Assembly: GCF_000004195.4 (NCBI RefSeq) | Contig: NC_030678.2 | Coordinates: 95,128,904-95,192,903, forward strand | Source: Xenopus tropicalis | Lineage: Eukaryota > Chordata > Amphibia > Anura > Pipidae | Direction: 5' to 3' | Length of the DNA stretch: 64,000 nt | Shown: piece by piece, positions 1 through 9,542 of the stretch | Position numbering within the stretch: the first letter of the stretch is position 1 | Layout: each line of letters starts with the position of its first letter | The notes under the pieces: model-generated | What the model was told of the DNA's origin: nothing | The model's database searches: none | The model's input: only the letters and a program-made list of their open reading frames with translations | Program-made: the position numbers and the translations under genes

Positions 1-222
1 GTTCATGATAGCCACTCAGGAGTTCTTACAGTGTGCAGTTAATAGATATCCAATGTATCTCTAAGGAAACTGTCAGTTATCTCAGGTTATGAGATATTTT
101 TTCTGACATGACAGGGTAGTTGTTAGCTTTCCTTGTTCAACACAAAAGATGGATTACACAATGAATTGGCTACAAGCACATGTGAGGTGGGACACAAAAT
201 AAACAGCATCTGGTTTCCCTAC

Positions 223-299
223 CTTATTTTGAACGTAGATCTGCACATAAGTGAGAGGAGGCTCTTGTGATTCTGCCCTGGTTAGATTTTTCAGTTTCA
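223..299 (-). CDS. scml2: Putative scml2 exon after MBT2, possible start of SLED domain
   Basis: On the minus strand a pyrimidine-rich tract ending in CCTAG precedes 77 bp that end AAG before GTAGGG. The upstream MBT2 exon ends one base into a codon, and only that phase is open here. It gives a 26-residue segment whose end (TYVQIYVQNK) loosely resembles the start of the SLED DNA-binding domain of SCML2 and SCMH1, where a TVCIY/VCVYVNK-type strand opens the fold. The splice sites and phase are seen directly; the SLED match is weak and from memory. In relatives a long, poorly conserved linker separates MBT2 from SLED, so unseen exons could lie between. It could also be a chance splice-like sequence. 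Confidence 0.4.
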
Positions 300-1550
300 C
301 TAGGACCAAAACAGACAGAAGTCTAAAACAAAGCCCCCTGCCGCCGGTTCAGCCCTGAAAATCTTAGCAAATGGGTAATGAGATATTTGCATTTGGTGCT
401 GGTGGGGAGGGGAGTGTGGAAAGCCGGTAGTGGGGGGAGGGCGAGGGGAAGAAAGAAAGAATGAAAGGGGGGAAAAAAAGGAAGAGAAACTGCTAAAGTA
501 ATCTCATATTGTCTGCAAGCTGTATTGACAGTAATCATCAGTCACCTGCTCAGGCTGCTTCACCCCAGCCTTGGGAGGCAGAGCAAAGGTTGAGTTGGGT
601 CAGAGGATCTGGAAAGACATCAAGCAGGGAGGGTGATAAGGGGGAGCTGGGAAAAACAGAACAGCCCACACTGATGTACACTGAGAAGGAAAATAATAGC
701 CTAGCAAAGCTTTGGGGAAGGGGAAAGAGGGGTTTAAAAGTCTCACGAGAGCTTATTAGGATGTAACAAGGGGAAGCGGGTAAGGAAAACAAAATAAAAG
801 AAAGAGTAACTTGCACTGTGCTTGTACAGATCTTGTGACTTCATTCAGGAAACAAAGGTCCTCTAGAAAAACAGTGCAGCAGCTTACTACAGACAGTTCA
901 TGCTGTTTATTTTATGCTATCGAGAATATTAAAAAAAAAAAGGGGGGGTAGCGTCCCATCAACTATTTGTTGCAACTTTTCTCTTGCAGTATTATATGTA
1001 TCTCACACTTTGTACATTGTTATATCCATTTACACTGTAAATATAAATGTTACACAAAATAAAAACAGTTACACACACATGATCTTAAGCCTGCAATAGG
1101 CAGGGGATGTTTCTAACTTAAACCACTGAATATCTTTATCAGTCTAGAAAAATGCAAAATAACGGACATTATTTAATGCAATTGATAGCCTATGTACATT
1201 CTGCCTGTAGGCTACGGCATGCACACAACATAATGCATCAAAGTAATGCTTAACCCTAAATTAAACAACTGTAATACTGGAAGAGTAAAAGCAAGAAACC
1301 ATATTTGGTTAAAACATAAGGTGGAGAAATACTGTCAGAGTGTGCTGGAAGTTGTAGTATAACAACATACCAAGGATCACAGACTGAATACTGACAACAA
1401 AGTATTCTTTATTTTTTTTCTTGTTTTTTCCATTTAAAAATCACTTTAAAAAGTACATCATTTTTTCATAAAGTTTTCCAAAGGAGCCCATTGTTTATCT
1501 TTCAGATTTCAGAAGTAACAGCAGTTGGTGGGTGGTAGGTGCTTGAGCAT
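300..1550. other. Intronic sequence without recognised features
   Basis: AT-rich DNA with a purine-rich tract at about 400-490 and an A/G run near 930-945. The short open frames here lack coding character and any family resemblance. Probably intron of the minus-strand Scm-family gene. Confidence 0.6.
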
Positions 1551-1977
1551 TTAAAGGAACAGTAACACCAAAAAATGAAAGTGTATAATACTAACTAAAA
1601 TATAATGTGCTGCTGCCCTGCACTGGTAAAAGTGGTGTGTTTACTTCAGAAAGTCTACTATAATTTATATAAATAAGCTGCTATGTAGCCATGGGGGGCA
1701 GCCATTCAAAGGAGAAAAGGCACAGGCACATAGCAGATAACAGATAAAACACTATTGTATTTTACAGTACTTATCTGTTATCTGCTATGTAACCTGTGCC
1801 TTTTCTCCTTTTTTCCAGCTTGAATGGCTGCCCCCATTGGCTACACAGCAGCTTATTATATAAATTATAGTAGTGTTACTGTAGCAAACACACCAATTTT
1901 ACCAGTGCAGGGCAACAGTGCATTATATTTTTATTACTTTAAAGCTCTTTTATTTTTTGGTGTTACTGTTCCTTTAA
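1551..1977. mobile_element. Palindromic TTAA-flanked MITE (AACAGTAACACC family)
   Basis: Begins TTAAAGGAACAGTAACACC and ends with the inverted complement followed by TTAA. The two arms pair over most of about 430 bp (AGCCATGGGG, AAGGCACAGG and AGCAGATAACAGATAA recur inverted). Near-identical copies lie at 8909-9333 and 49678-50119. TTAA duplication and the terminal motif fit the T2/Kolobok-type MITEs abundant in Xenopus. The 98-residue frame inside is not a gene. Confidence 0.8.
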
Positions 1978-2329
1978 TAGGGTATAGAAACAACACAATA
2001 CATGGAACTGAAGCAAACCGTGTTGGGGGAACCACTGGACCGCTAAAAGAAGTGTATTTGGAAAGGTCCCCAGATGGAAGGGGAATAGAAGAGGCAGGTC
2101 TTGCAAAGAGGCAGCATTAATGGATCTATCTCTTGGGGTTTTGCTATACTGGGAGTCTGAAAGCAGAACATCTGTTTAACTATTTTTTGTAAAGCCATCT
2201 GCTTTTAAATACATGTATGTATGTTGCATGTATATTGTATGGTAACGTTTTCTATACTCGTAACCCAGCTAAGAGCAGCAAAATAACACCGAGCAAGTGG
2301 CATAATTTGCAGTACTATAGCACAGGTAT
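1978..2329. other. No recognised feature
   Basis: Unique-looking AT-rich intronic DNA; nothing supportable seen. Confidence 0.5.
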
Positions 2330-2668
2330 GAGACCTGTTTTCTAGAATGCTTGGACCTGGGGTTTTCCGGATAAGGGATCTTTCTGTAATTTGGATCTCC
2401 TAACTTAAGTCTGCTAAATATCATTTAAATATTGAATAAACCCAATAGGATTGTTTTGCCAATAAGGATTAATTATATTAATTAGTTAGGATCAAGTACA
2501 AGGTACTGTTTTATTATTACAGAGAAAAAAAGAAAATCATTTTTAAAATGATGGAAATTATATATTTTTTTTTAATTATGGAAAGACCATCTCCAATATA
2601 CACCATTTTAAGCAAATAATTCTAACTTTCTGGATAATGGGTTTCCGGATAAGGGATCCCATACCTGT
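2330..2668. mobile_element. MITE-like repeat with ACAGGTATG termini
   Basis: Starts ACAGGTATGAGACCTGTT and ends with the inverted form GGGATCCCATACCTGT, with the diagnostic inner motif TTCCGGATAAGGGATC at both ends. Related fragments lie at 39486-39558, 41465-41535, 43226-43432 and 59131-59350, so this is a dispersed family. Confidence 0.65.
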
Positions 2669-3101
2669 ACTTACAGATGCAGACTAGTAAGAAACACATC
2701 TAAAAAACAATTTTATTAATAGATTCTAAAAGAAACTGTATGAACAGGTAATATTTACATATTTTTTTGAGATAAGGAAACAAATCTGGTCAATGCTTAA
2801 GAGAATACACTTCATGGTTTGCCAACTAGAATTCATCATACCATAATAAGGATGGTAGCAGTAAGCTACATGCATTATTGGAATGCCAACCCATTCATTC
2901 ACTTATGAGAATGTGAGCAACAAAGTAAAATAAAGAATGGGATTCAACAGGAGAGTGTTATTGACTGGAGAAACTGACAATTAAAAATAAATCTTGAGCC
3001 AATACTTACATATGAATGTGCATTAATATTCTGTGTTTGTTTCTTTGTTTATTTATTTTACACTGGTGTAGTAATTTGTCTTTACATGCACAAGTGCACA
3101 G
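2669..3101. other. No recognised feature
   Basis: AT-rich intronic DNA without a supportable gene or repeat boundary. Confidence 0.5.
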
Positions 3102-3443
3102 TAAAGGTGGCCATACACGCACCGATAATATCGTACGAAACCTCGTTTCGTACGATATTCGGTGCGTGTATGGTATGTCGGCAAGTCGACCGATATCGCA
3201 GGAAGCTGCTGATATCGGCCGACTTTTCCAATCGGACCAGTTTGAAAATTTTGATCGGGCGCCATAGAAGGCGCCTGACCAAAATCTCCCTTCAGCGCTG
3301 AATCAGCAGAAAGAGGTAGAAATTATTGTTTCTACCTCCTTACCTTCCGATTCAGCCCTGAATGGTGTGTGGCGGATCTGACGATGTTTCGTGCGATAAT
3401 CGCACGAAACATCGTCAGATCGCCACGTGTATGGCCAGCTTTA
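3102..3443. mobile_element. Palindromic MITE (GGCCATACACG family)
   Basis: Left end TAAAGGTGGCCATACACGC is mirrored by CGTGTATGGCCAGCTTTA at the right. Internal hairpins (TCGTACGAAAC...GTTTCGTACGA and TTTCGTGCGATAATCGCACGAAA) make strong foldbacks. Open frames on both strands here are by-products of the palindrome. Related to 4882-5252 and a decayed copy near 50250-50480. Confidence 0.75.
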
Positions 3444-3750
3444 GAGGGAACACTGATGCCAACATAAAAGGGCAAGATGGTTAAAATTAGCCAAATTGCC
3501 TGACAAAATCTTGGCATATATGAGAACCTTTAATCTTTGCACAAGCCTACTGAGATCATTTGTACACAGTTCCTGACAAGTACATTTTCAAGGAACACAG
3601 GACAAAACGCCTGTAAGAGCCCTAAATGTCTCAGATCCTCTGAAAGCACCAGTACCAAATACATTACATGGCAAAAAGTATTTGGACAGCCCATTTAATA
3701 ACCAGTATTGGCTATTTAGGCTACACCCATCACTCCCAACACAGCCATAT
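3444..3750. other. No recognised feature
   Basis: Unique-looking intronic DNA; nothing supportable seen. Confidence 0.5.
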
Positions 3751-3960
3751 AGATTGTAAGCTCTACGGGGCAGGGACCTCCATCCTCTTGTGTCTTTGAC
3801 TCTTAACTTGTTGCAACTGTATTTATCTTGTATTTATTGTATACTTTGTATTTATCTATTATCTTAATAACCCCCTGTTTGTATTATTCTATTTTACTGT
3901 ACAGCGCTGAGTACATAAGTAGCGCTTTATAAATAAAAGATATACATACATACATACATA
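3751..3960 (+). repeat. Short retro-repeat ending in a (TACA)n tail
   Basis: Opens ATTGTAAGCTCTACGGGGCA, contains GTACAGCGCTGAG and GCGCTTTATAAATAA, and ends in ATACATACATAC. The same arrangement recurs at 49328-49540, and inverted at 44701-44880 and 46637-46770. A fixed 3' end with a simple tail points to a SINE or a LINE 3' fragment moved by target-primed reverse transcription. Confidence 0.65.
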
Positions 3961-4379
3961 ACATCAAACAATTATATTCTTCACAATTCCTTGCTTGTTT
4001 GGGGCAACAGTTTGGAGAAGGCCCTTTCCTGTTATACTTTAATCAAACAAGTTGATGGAGTGGGTAAACAATTGGTATAACACGTAGAAAAAATGCTGGC
4101 AGGCGCATCTGGATCACCAAGAAAAGATTATTAGAGCAGCTCGATTTAAAGTAAAAACATTTTCAGTTTATTTTATCCACACATGAAATGCCAAAAAAGC
4201 CTTATGCGTTTCGTACCTAGAGGGGTACTTAGTCATAGGCTGAATTACAATTCAAAGACACACAATATTTAAAGCCAAACTAGCCAAAACTAGACAAATC
4301 TCTCAAACAAGTCTTGCCATTGCTGCAAGTAAAAAATTATTTTCCTTTAACATTTTACAAAAATTTCCCACTTGACCAA

Positions 4380-4760
4380 CTTAAATACCGGACACCTGAG
4401 ATCAACTGGTAACAATGAGAAGGAAGCTGGTCTCACAGCTCTATAAGTATCAAATCATTCTCCCTGACCCATTTGACAAAGTACAATGGAATGGATGACA
4501 GGATATTATACTGTTACTATACCAAGATGACTAGGAAGAGATAACAGATGGGTAGAGTCTATCTCTACTAGAGATAGGCTAATTCAATTTAAAAGTGTGC
4601 ACTAACTGTATATTACTACAGGAAAACTGAAAACATTTGGGAAGGATGCAGAAGCCAAAAGTCCAAAATGTATGCAATCTGATGCCACTTCCATGCATAA
4701 GATCTGACAATGCCCAATAGTCAAATAGTCACACCAACAATATAAATCTATTAGGGGTGG
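4380..4760 (+). pseudogene. L1-like ORF2 C-terminal relic
   Basis: Around 4570-4600 the plus strand reads RDRLIQFK, the same motif found in the better-preserved minus-strand LINE ORF at 16591. Stops and shifts follow, so this is an old fragment. The preceding 3961-4380 stretch holds no recognised gene. Confidence 0.55.
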
Positions 4761-4881
4761 TGGAATGCATACTCCCACTTAATAAAAGTAGAATATTAAA
4801 CAAAAAGTTTAATTGCAGTTAAATTGATAGGCACCAAAGAGAAAACAACCCCCTCAATTGGTTATTTTAGTAAACAGAGGG

Positions 4882-5252
4882 TTAAGGTCCCCATACACGG
4901 GCCGATAGTAGCCGCCGATACCGGTCCCTTGGACCGACTCAGCAGCTTATCGGGCCGTGTAGGGGCAGAACCGAGGGGCCTGGCCGACATCTGGCCTAAA
5001 ATTGGCCAGATATCGATCGGCCAGGTTAGAAAATTCAGTCGGATCGAGGATAGCATCAGCTCGTTGATATGGTCCCCGAACCGACTGTCCCATTGCTGCC
5101 CACATAATGCGATCGTTTGGCCCCAGGGCCAAACGATCGAATTATTTTTTTTTTTACCTAAACGCTCCCCGATATCGCCCACCCGTCGGTGGGGATATCG
5201 GGTGAAGATCCGCTCGCTTGGCGACATCTGCTCGTGTATGGGGACCTTTAAC
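4882..5252. mobile_element. TTAA-flanked palindromic MITE (GGTCCCCATACACG)
   Basis: TTAAGGTCCCCATACACGGG at the left and the inverse GTGTATGGGGACCTTTAA at the right. The inside is rich in complementary GATATCGG/CCGATATC and GGCCAAACGATCG-type blocks. Overlapping frames on both strands, up to 149 residues, are palindrome artefacts. Confidence 0.75.
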
Positions 5253-5563
5253 CAAAATTACATTGGAATATGAAACTGTCCAACTACATTTGACAGGATT
5301 AGGCCCCCCAGCTAGAAGAATATCCAAGTAGTGAGGCATTACTTGTCAATGAATCCCCTACAGCTAGATGTGAGTTACCCCAAAAAGACTGCATTTAACT
5401 ACAGCCACAAATATAAATGCTACATATTACTCTGGTGAAAGTACACATATGATTACGCAAATACTGTGGCATCCTTTATTATATTTCGGTAAAATCGGAA
5501 TGGTCAAGAAATTCAACACATTATTATACATATGTTTGAAAAACTGTCTTCTTGAAGAATTCC
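5253..5563. other. No recognised feature
   Basis: Intronic AT-rich DNA; nothing supportable. Confidence 0.5.
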
Positions 5564-5571
5564 AAAGAGAT

Positions 5572-5705
5572 CAGCGGTTCTCAACCTGTGGGTCGGGACC
5601 CCTTTGGGTGTCGAACAACCCTTTCACAGGGGTCACCTAAGACCATCGGAAAACACATATTTCACATATAAAGGGTCGCGGCATTAGGAAGGTTGAGAAC
5701 CACTA
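5572..5705. mobile_element. SPIN-like non-autonomous hAT element
   Basis: 134 bp running from CAGCGGTTCTCAACCTGTGG to GGAAGGTTGAGAACCACTA. The 8 bp before it (AAAGAGAT) and after it (AAATAGAT) match at 7 positions, the duplication size of hAT elements. The terminal sequence and the inner ACCCTTTCACAGGGGTC and AGGGTCGCGGCATTAGGAAG blocks match my memory of SPIN/URR1 elements, a family described as horizontally transferred among rodents, bats, opossum, anole and Xenopus. It encodes no protein. Confidence 0.7.
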
Positions 5706-5713
5706 AAATAGAT

Positions 5714-6411
5714 AAAAATGTCTAGCTAAGCAAAACCAGCAAGCCACAAATATTTGCTTTACTACCAATGTTACGTAGCGCAGGCCAGATAGCACAGCTT
5801 AGTTTTCAAAATTCTCTAATCAGTAGTATAGATTTAAAGTGTGTATGCTATATGAGTAAAACGTATTTACAGCTAAGAACAATGTATTTTATATTTTACT
5901 TCATTTAAAAAAAACTCATCATGTAGCTAACGACACTCAGTGTCTTGACCAGCACTGCCCTCTGGTGGAAATCAGCAGTCAAAACAAAATCCTGTCTACC
6001 TGCCACTGCAGTTACTCTATGTTACTCTATAAGAAGTGCCACCTGTTAAGCACATGGATTAGTGACAGACAAGCTTAAAAATGCTTGTGTTTTTTGAGCA
6101 GAGGTCTACCAGTCACCACTTGGTGCTTCTCAGTGAGCAGCAACAGCCAGACAGGGGCAGTAATAATGCCATGTGTGCAATAAACTAAAAAATGTTCAAA
6201 TGAATACAGAAAGTTACGCTGTTTCACAATGGAAGCCTATCTAGTTCTGGCTTCCACTGCATAAGTAAGAAAAGGCATTTGAGATAACAGTTAACTGCAA
6301 ATAATAACTAAAGAAACAGACACCTTTAAAATTAATGGAATAAAACACATAAAAGTCAATGCAGAGAATGACCACATGGATAAAAGCAAATACAGTTATT
6401 GTACTGTAATA
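5714..6411. other. No recognised feature
   Basis: Intronic DNA with no gene or clear repeat boundary. Confidence 0.5.
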
Positions 6412-7613
6412 TACCGTATATACTCGAGTATAAGCCGAGTTTTTCAGCCCTAAAAATGTGCTTAAAAAGTAACAATCGGCTTATATTCGGGTGTATACGG
6501 TAATTGAGCTAAAACTACATGACATACGGGAGTTGCGTGCGCGCCCGGCCTTACAAAGCATGTAGACGCGGCGTGCAACATTTATGCTCAGCTGGGACAC
6601 AGCGGCGTGCCCGTACAATCCACGAGGACCCCCGTGTGTGAGCATGTTCTTCGTATCCAGCGTCGGCAGGACTGACAAAGCGGAGGTACTACACACGCTG
6701 TGCTGTTACAAGTCCGTCCACGGGGCGGGGGTGGGGTTTGGATGCGAGCGCGTTGGCAGGACTGACAAAAGTGGAGTTTGGGGTATATATGGTAATTAAA
6801 GTACGGTCCTTGCAGATAGAGGTCTGCCTGATTTTTGTGAATAGTGCGCAATGAGAGATACTAGTAAGGTGTGCAGGCTGAGCTAAATGCTATGATGCCC
6901 CAATGGGAGAGTGTTCCCAGCATGGCCAGCCATTTTGGTCACAAGCATGCACATAATAAGCAAGTTTTACAACTTGCTGTTAGGACTCACTACAAGCATT
7001 TTTTTTTGTCCAAAATAGTATTGTTTCTCCCACACATTTAGCTATGATAGCTGCCATTTAAGTTGTTGATAACTACACGTGGGTTTGGGTGGGGCTTGCA
7101 GCATCCTGGGCATTGCATTTCTTTAAAAAATAATACTAATAATAATGCAGTGAGATATCCATAAAACATTGAGTGTGTTAAACCATCAGCACAAGGGCAG
7201 ATTTACAAGGTCAGAAGCTTATAAGGGAAAATCCACAGCCTTATAAACAGAAGCAGTGATTATGGCCAGTCTTTGCTTCTCCTGATCTTTACGCCTGGCT
7301 AAGGCTGATGGGAGCTTAACTATTGTAGTACTGTGGTGGGACTTGTACACTGGGGTCCAAGTACTTGAAAATTAGTATGGCAGCTTCCTTAGCGTTCCCA
7401 AACTTGCTTTTGTCTGCTGCTGTAGCATTTTTCTTTCCCTAAAGTTATCTATTTATTTATCTGTTATTTATTTGATTATTGAAACTTAGCAGTAGCGGCT
7501 GCATTTCCCACCCTAGGCTTATACTCGAGTCAATAAGTTTTTCCAGTTTTCTTAGGTAAAATTAGGTACCTCGGCTTATATTCGGGTCGGCTTATACTCG
7601 AGTATATACGGTA
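6412..7613. mobile_element. TIR transposon, CCGTATATACTCGAGTATA family
   Basis: Begins TACCGTATATACTCGAGTAT and ends with the inverted complement. TA flanks both ends, consistent with TA target duplication. AAGCCGAGTTTTTCAGC follows the left end and CTTAGGTAAAATTAGGTACC precedes the right. The interior (GC-rich 6530-6770, then unique) has no transposase, so it is non-autonomous. Relatives: 18794-26090 (split by a DIRS element) and 37148-37823. Confidence 0.75.
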
Positions 7614-7789
7614 TATTGTAATCACTACAATAATCAGTAAAAACAAAAAATTATTTACAATAAAATGCAACATTTATGTTAAAGCGACAATATGCTTCAA
7701 AACAAGGTGCTATGCCATTTGGCATTACAAAGTGTGTTTTTAAAAAAAAAAAGTCAATAGATTTGTGCAACAAAATTTAAGATGTGTTA

Positions 7790-8134
<345 letters not shown>

Positions 8135-8679
8135 TCAATTTAAAAGGGAAGTAAAGGCTTCCCACAAAGTATAGAGATTCTAGAAGGATTATTTAAAGGG
8201 ACAGCAAACCCCCTTTTTCAACATTAGTTCATTGAACTTTGATTGTGCACACCATACTTTTTGTCTATTGAATTGTCTTTGCTTATTTCCGGGGCCAGAT
8301 TTAAATATAGGGCCCCGTACACACTTCCCGTCTGCTACCAATCACCAGCAGCAGTTCCATACCTCCCAACATTTTGAAAATGGAAAGAGGGACAAAAATA
8401 AATGGTGCGCACAGTGCGGCAATTTTTGCGACCACACCCCCTAAATACCAATCCAATTTCACTAAATTTGGCAGGTTATTTAAAGTGCGAAAACATTTCT
8501 GGGAGTTTTGGGGTCCTTTTTTATGTGTTATTACAGTTTTTCTAAAAAAGGTGAAATTGCCCTTTAAGCTGTAAGTCTCAGTTCCGCCCAAGAGACCTGT
8601 TTAGCTTATTAGTTACAATTGCATCTTAGTGCAGGTGTGGCTTTTTACCTTTCTGGGCTCTCTGCCAAAAGCCCAATTA

Positions 8680-8912
8680 TTAAGGCTGATGTCAGACGAG
8701 GCGTAGGGCGAATATTTTCGGCAAGCGAAAAAACGCTCCCGTTTTTATGCGTATTTTGCTACATGTGCCTGCACCAGAGCGTATTCCATTAAGTCGGGTG
8801 CAGGCATGTTTCAAGTTTTATTGTCATATACAAATAACATGTAGGAGGCGTAGGAGCGTATTTCCGTTTGCCTAAAATATCCGCCCTATGCCTCGTCTGG
8901 CATTAGCCTTAA
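8680..8912. mobile_element. TTAA MITE, AAGGCTGATG family (nested)
   Basis: TTAAGGCTGATGTCAGACGA at the left, inverse TCGTCTGGCATTAGCCTTAA at the right. GGCGTAGGGCG and CGCCCTATGCC blocks pair. Same family as 36562-36896 and the half copy at 50657-50836. Its right TTAA is shared with the next element. Confidence 0.7.
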
Positions 8913-9333
8913 AGGAACAGTAACACTAAAAAATGAAAGAGCTTTAAATTAATAAAAATATAATGCACTGTTGCCCTGCACTGGTAAAACTGGTGTGTTT
9001 GCTACAGTAACACTACTATAATTTATATAATAAGCTGCTGTGTAGCCCCGTGGGCAGCCATTCAAGCTGGAAAAAAGGAGAAAAGGCACAGGTTACATAG
9101 CAGATAACAGATAAGCTCTGTAGAATACAATAGTGTTTTATCTGTTATCTGCTATGTGCCTGTGCCTTTTCTCCTTTGAATGGCTGCCTCCATGGCTACA
9201 CAGCAGCTTATTTATATAAATTATAGTAGACTTTCTGAAGTAAACACACAACTTTTACCAGTGCAGAGCAGCAGCACATTATATTTTAGTTACTTTTATA
9301 CACTTTCATTTTTTGGTGTTACTGTTCCTTTAA
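8909..9333. mobile_element. TTAA palindromic MITE (nested second copy)
   Basis: Same family and length as 1551-1977, from TTAAAGGAACAGTAACACTA to TGTTACTGTTCCTTTAA. It abuts the preceding MITE and shares its TTAA, both inside the hAT-type element at 8359-9534. Confidence 0.8.
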
Positions 9334-9542
9334 TTAAAAGTGACAAATGTTTCTAAGTGCAGGTGACGCTCGTTAAGATTTCTGGGCTCTCTGCCAAAAG
9401 CTACTTTTTATTAAATTTTTATCTTTTTTAGCTTTCAGTGCACAAGATCAAAGGGAAATGAGGGACTTTTCAGTAAGAATCTGAGCTGTCAAAAGAGGGA
9501 CTGTCCCGTAAAAATCGGGACAGTTGGGAGGTATGCAGTTCA

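Larger units (their letters stand above)
8359..9534. mobile_element. hAT-type element (ATACCTCCCAAC termini) with nested MITEs
   Basis: ATACCTCCCAACATTTTGAA at the left, GGGACAGTTGGGAGGTAT at the right. Flanks GCAGTTCC and GCAGTTCA match at 7 of 8 bases, a hAT-style duplication. A short relative is at 27474-27683. The host was later hit by the elements at 8680-8912 and 8909-9333, so its own sequence is only the two ends. No transposase. Confidence 0.7.

Noticed and set aside
509..816. Overlapping 85- and 88-residue frames
   Set aside because: Low-complexity purine/pyrimidine-rich DNA without splice context or family motif.
3751..3960. tRNA gene or tRNA-derived SINE head
   Set aside because: I could not identify A and B box promoters or a cloverleaf, so it is listed only as a retro-repeat.
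4824..5273. 149-residue plus-strand frame and 121-residue minus-strand frame
   Set aside because: Both lie wholly in a palindromic TTAA MITE; symmetry and high GC create open frames on both strands.
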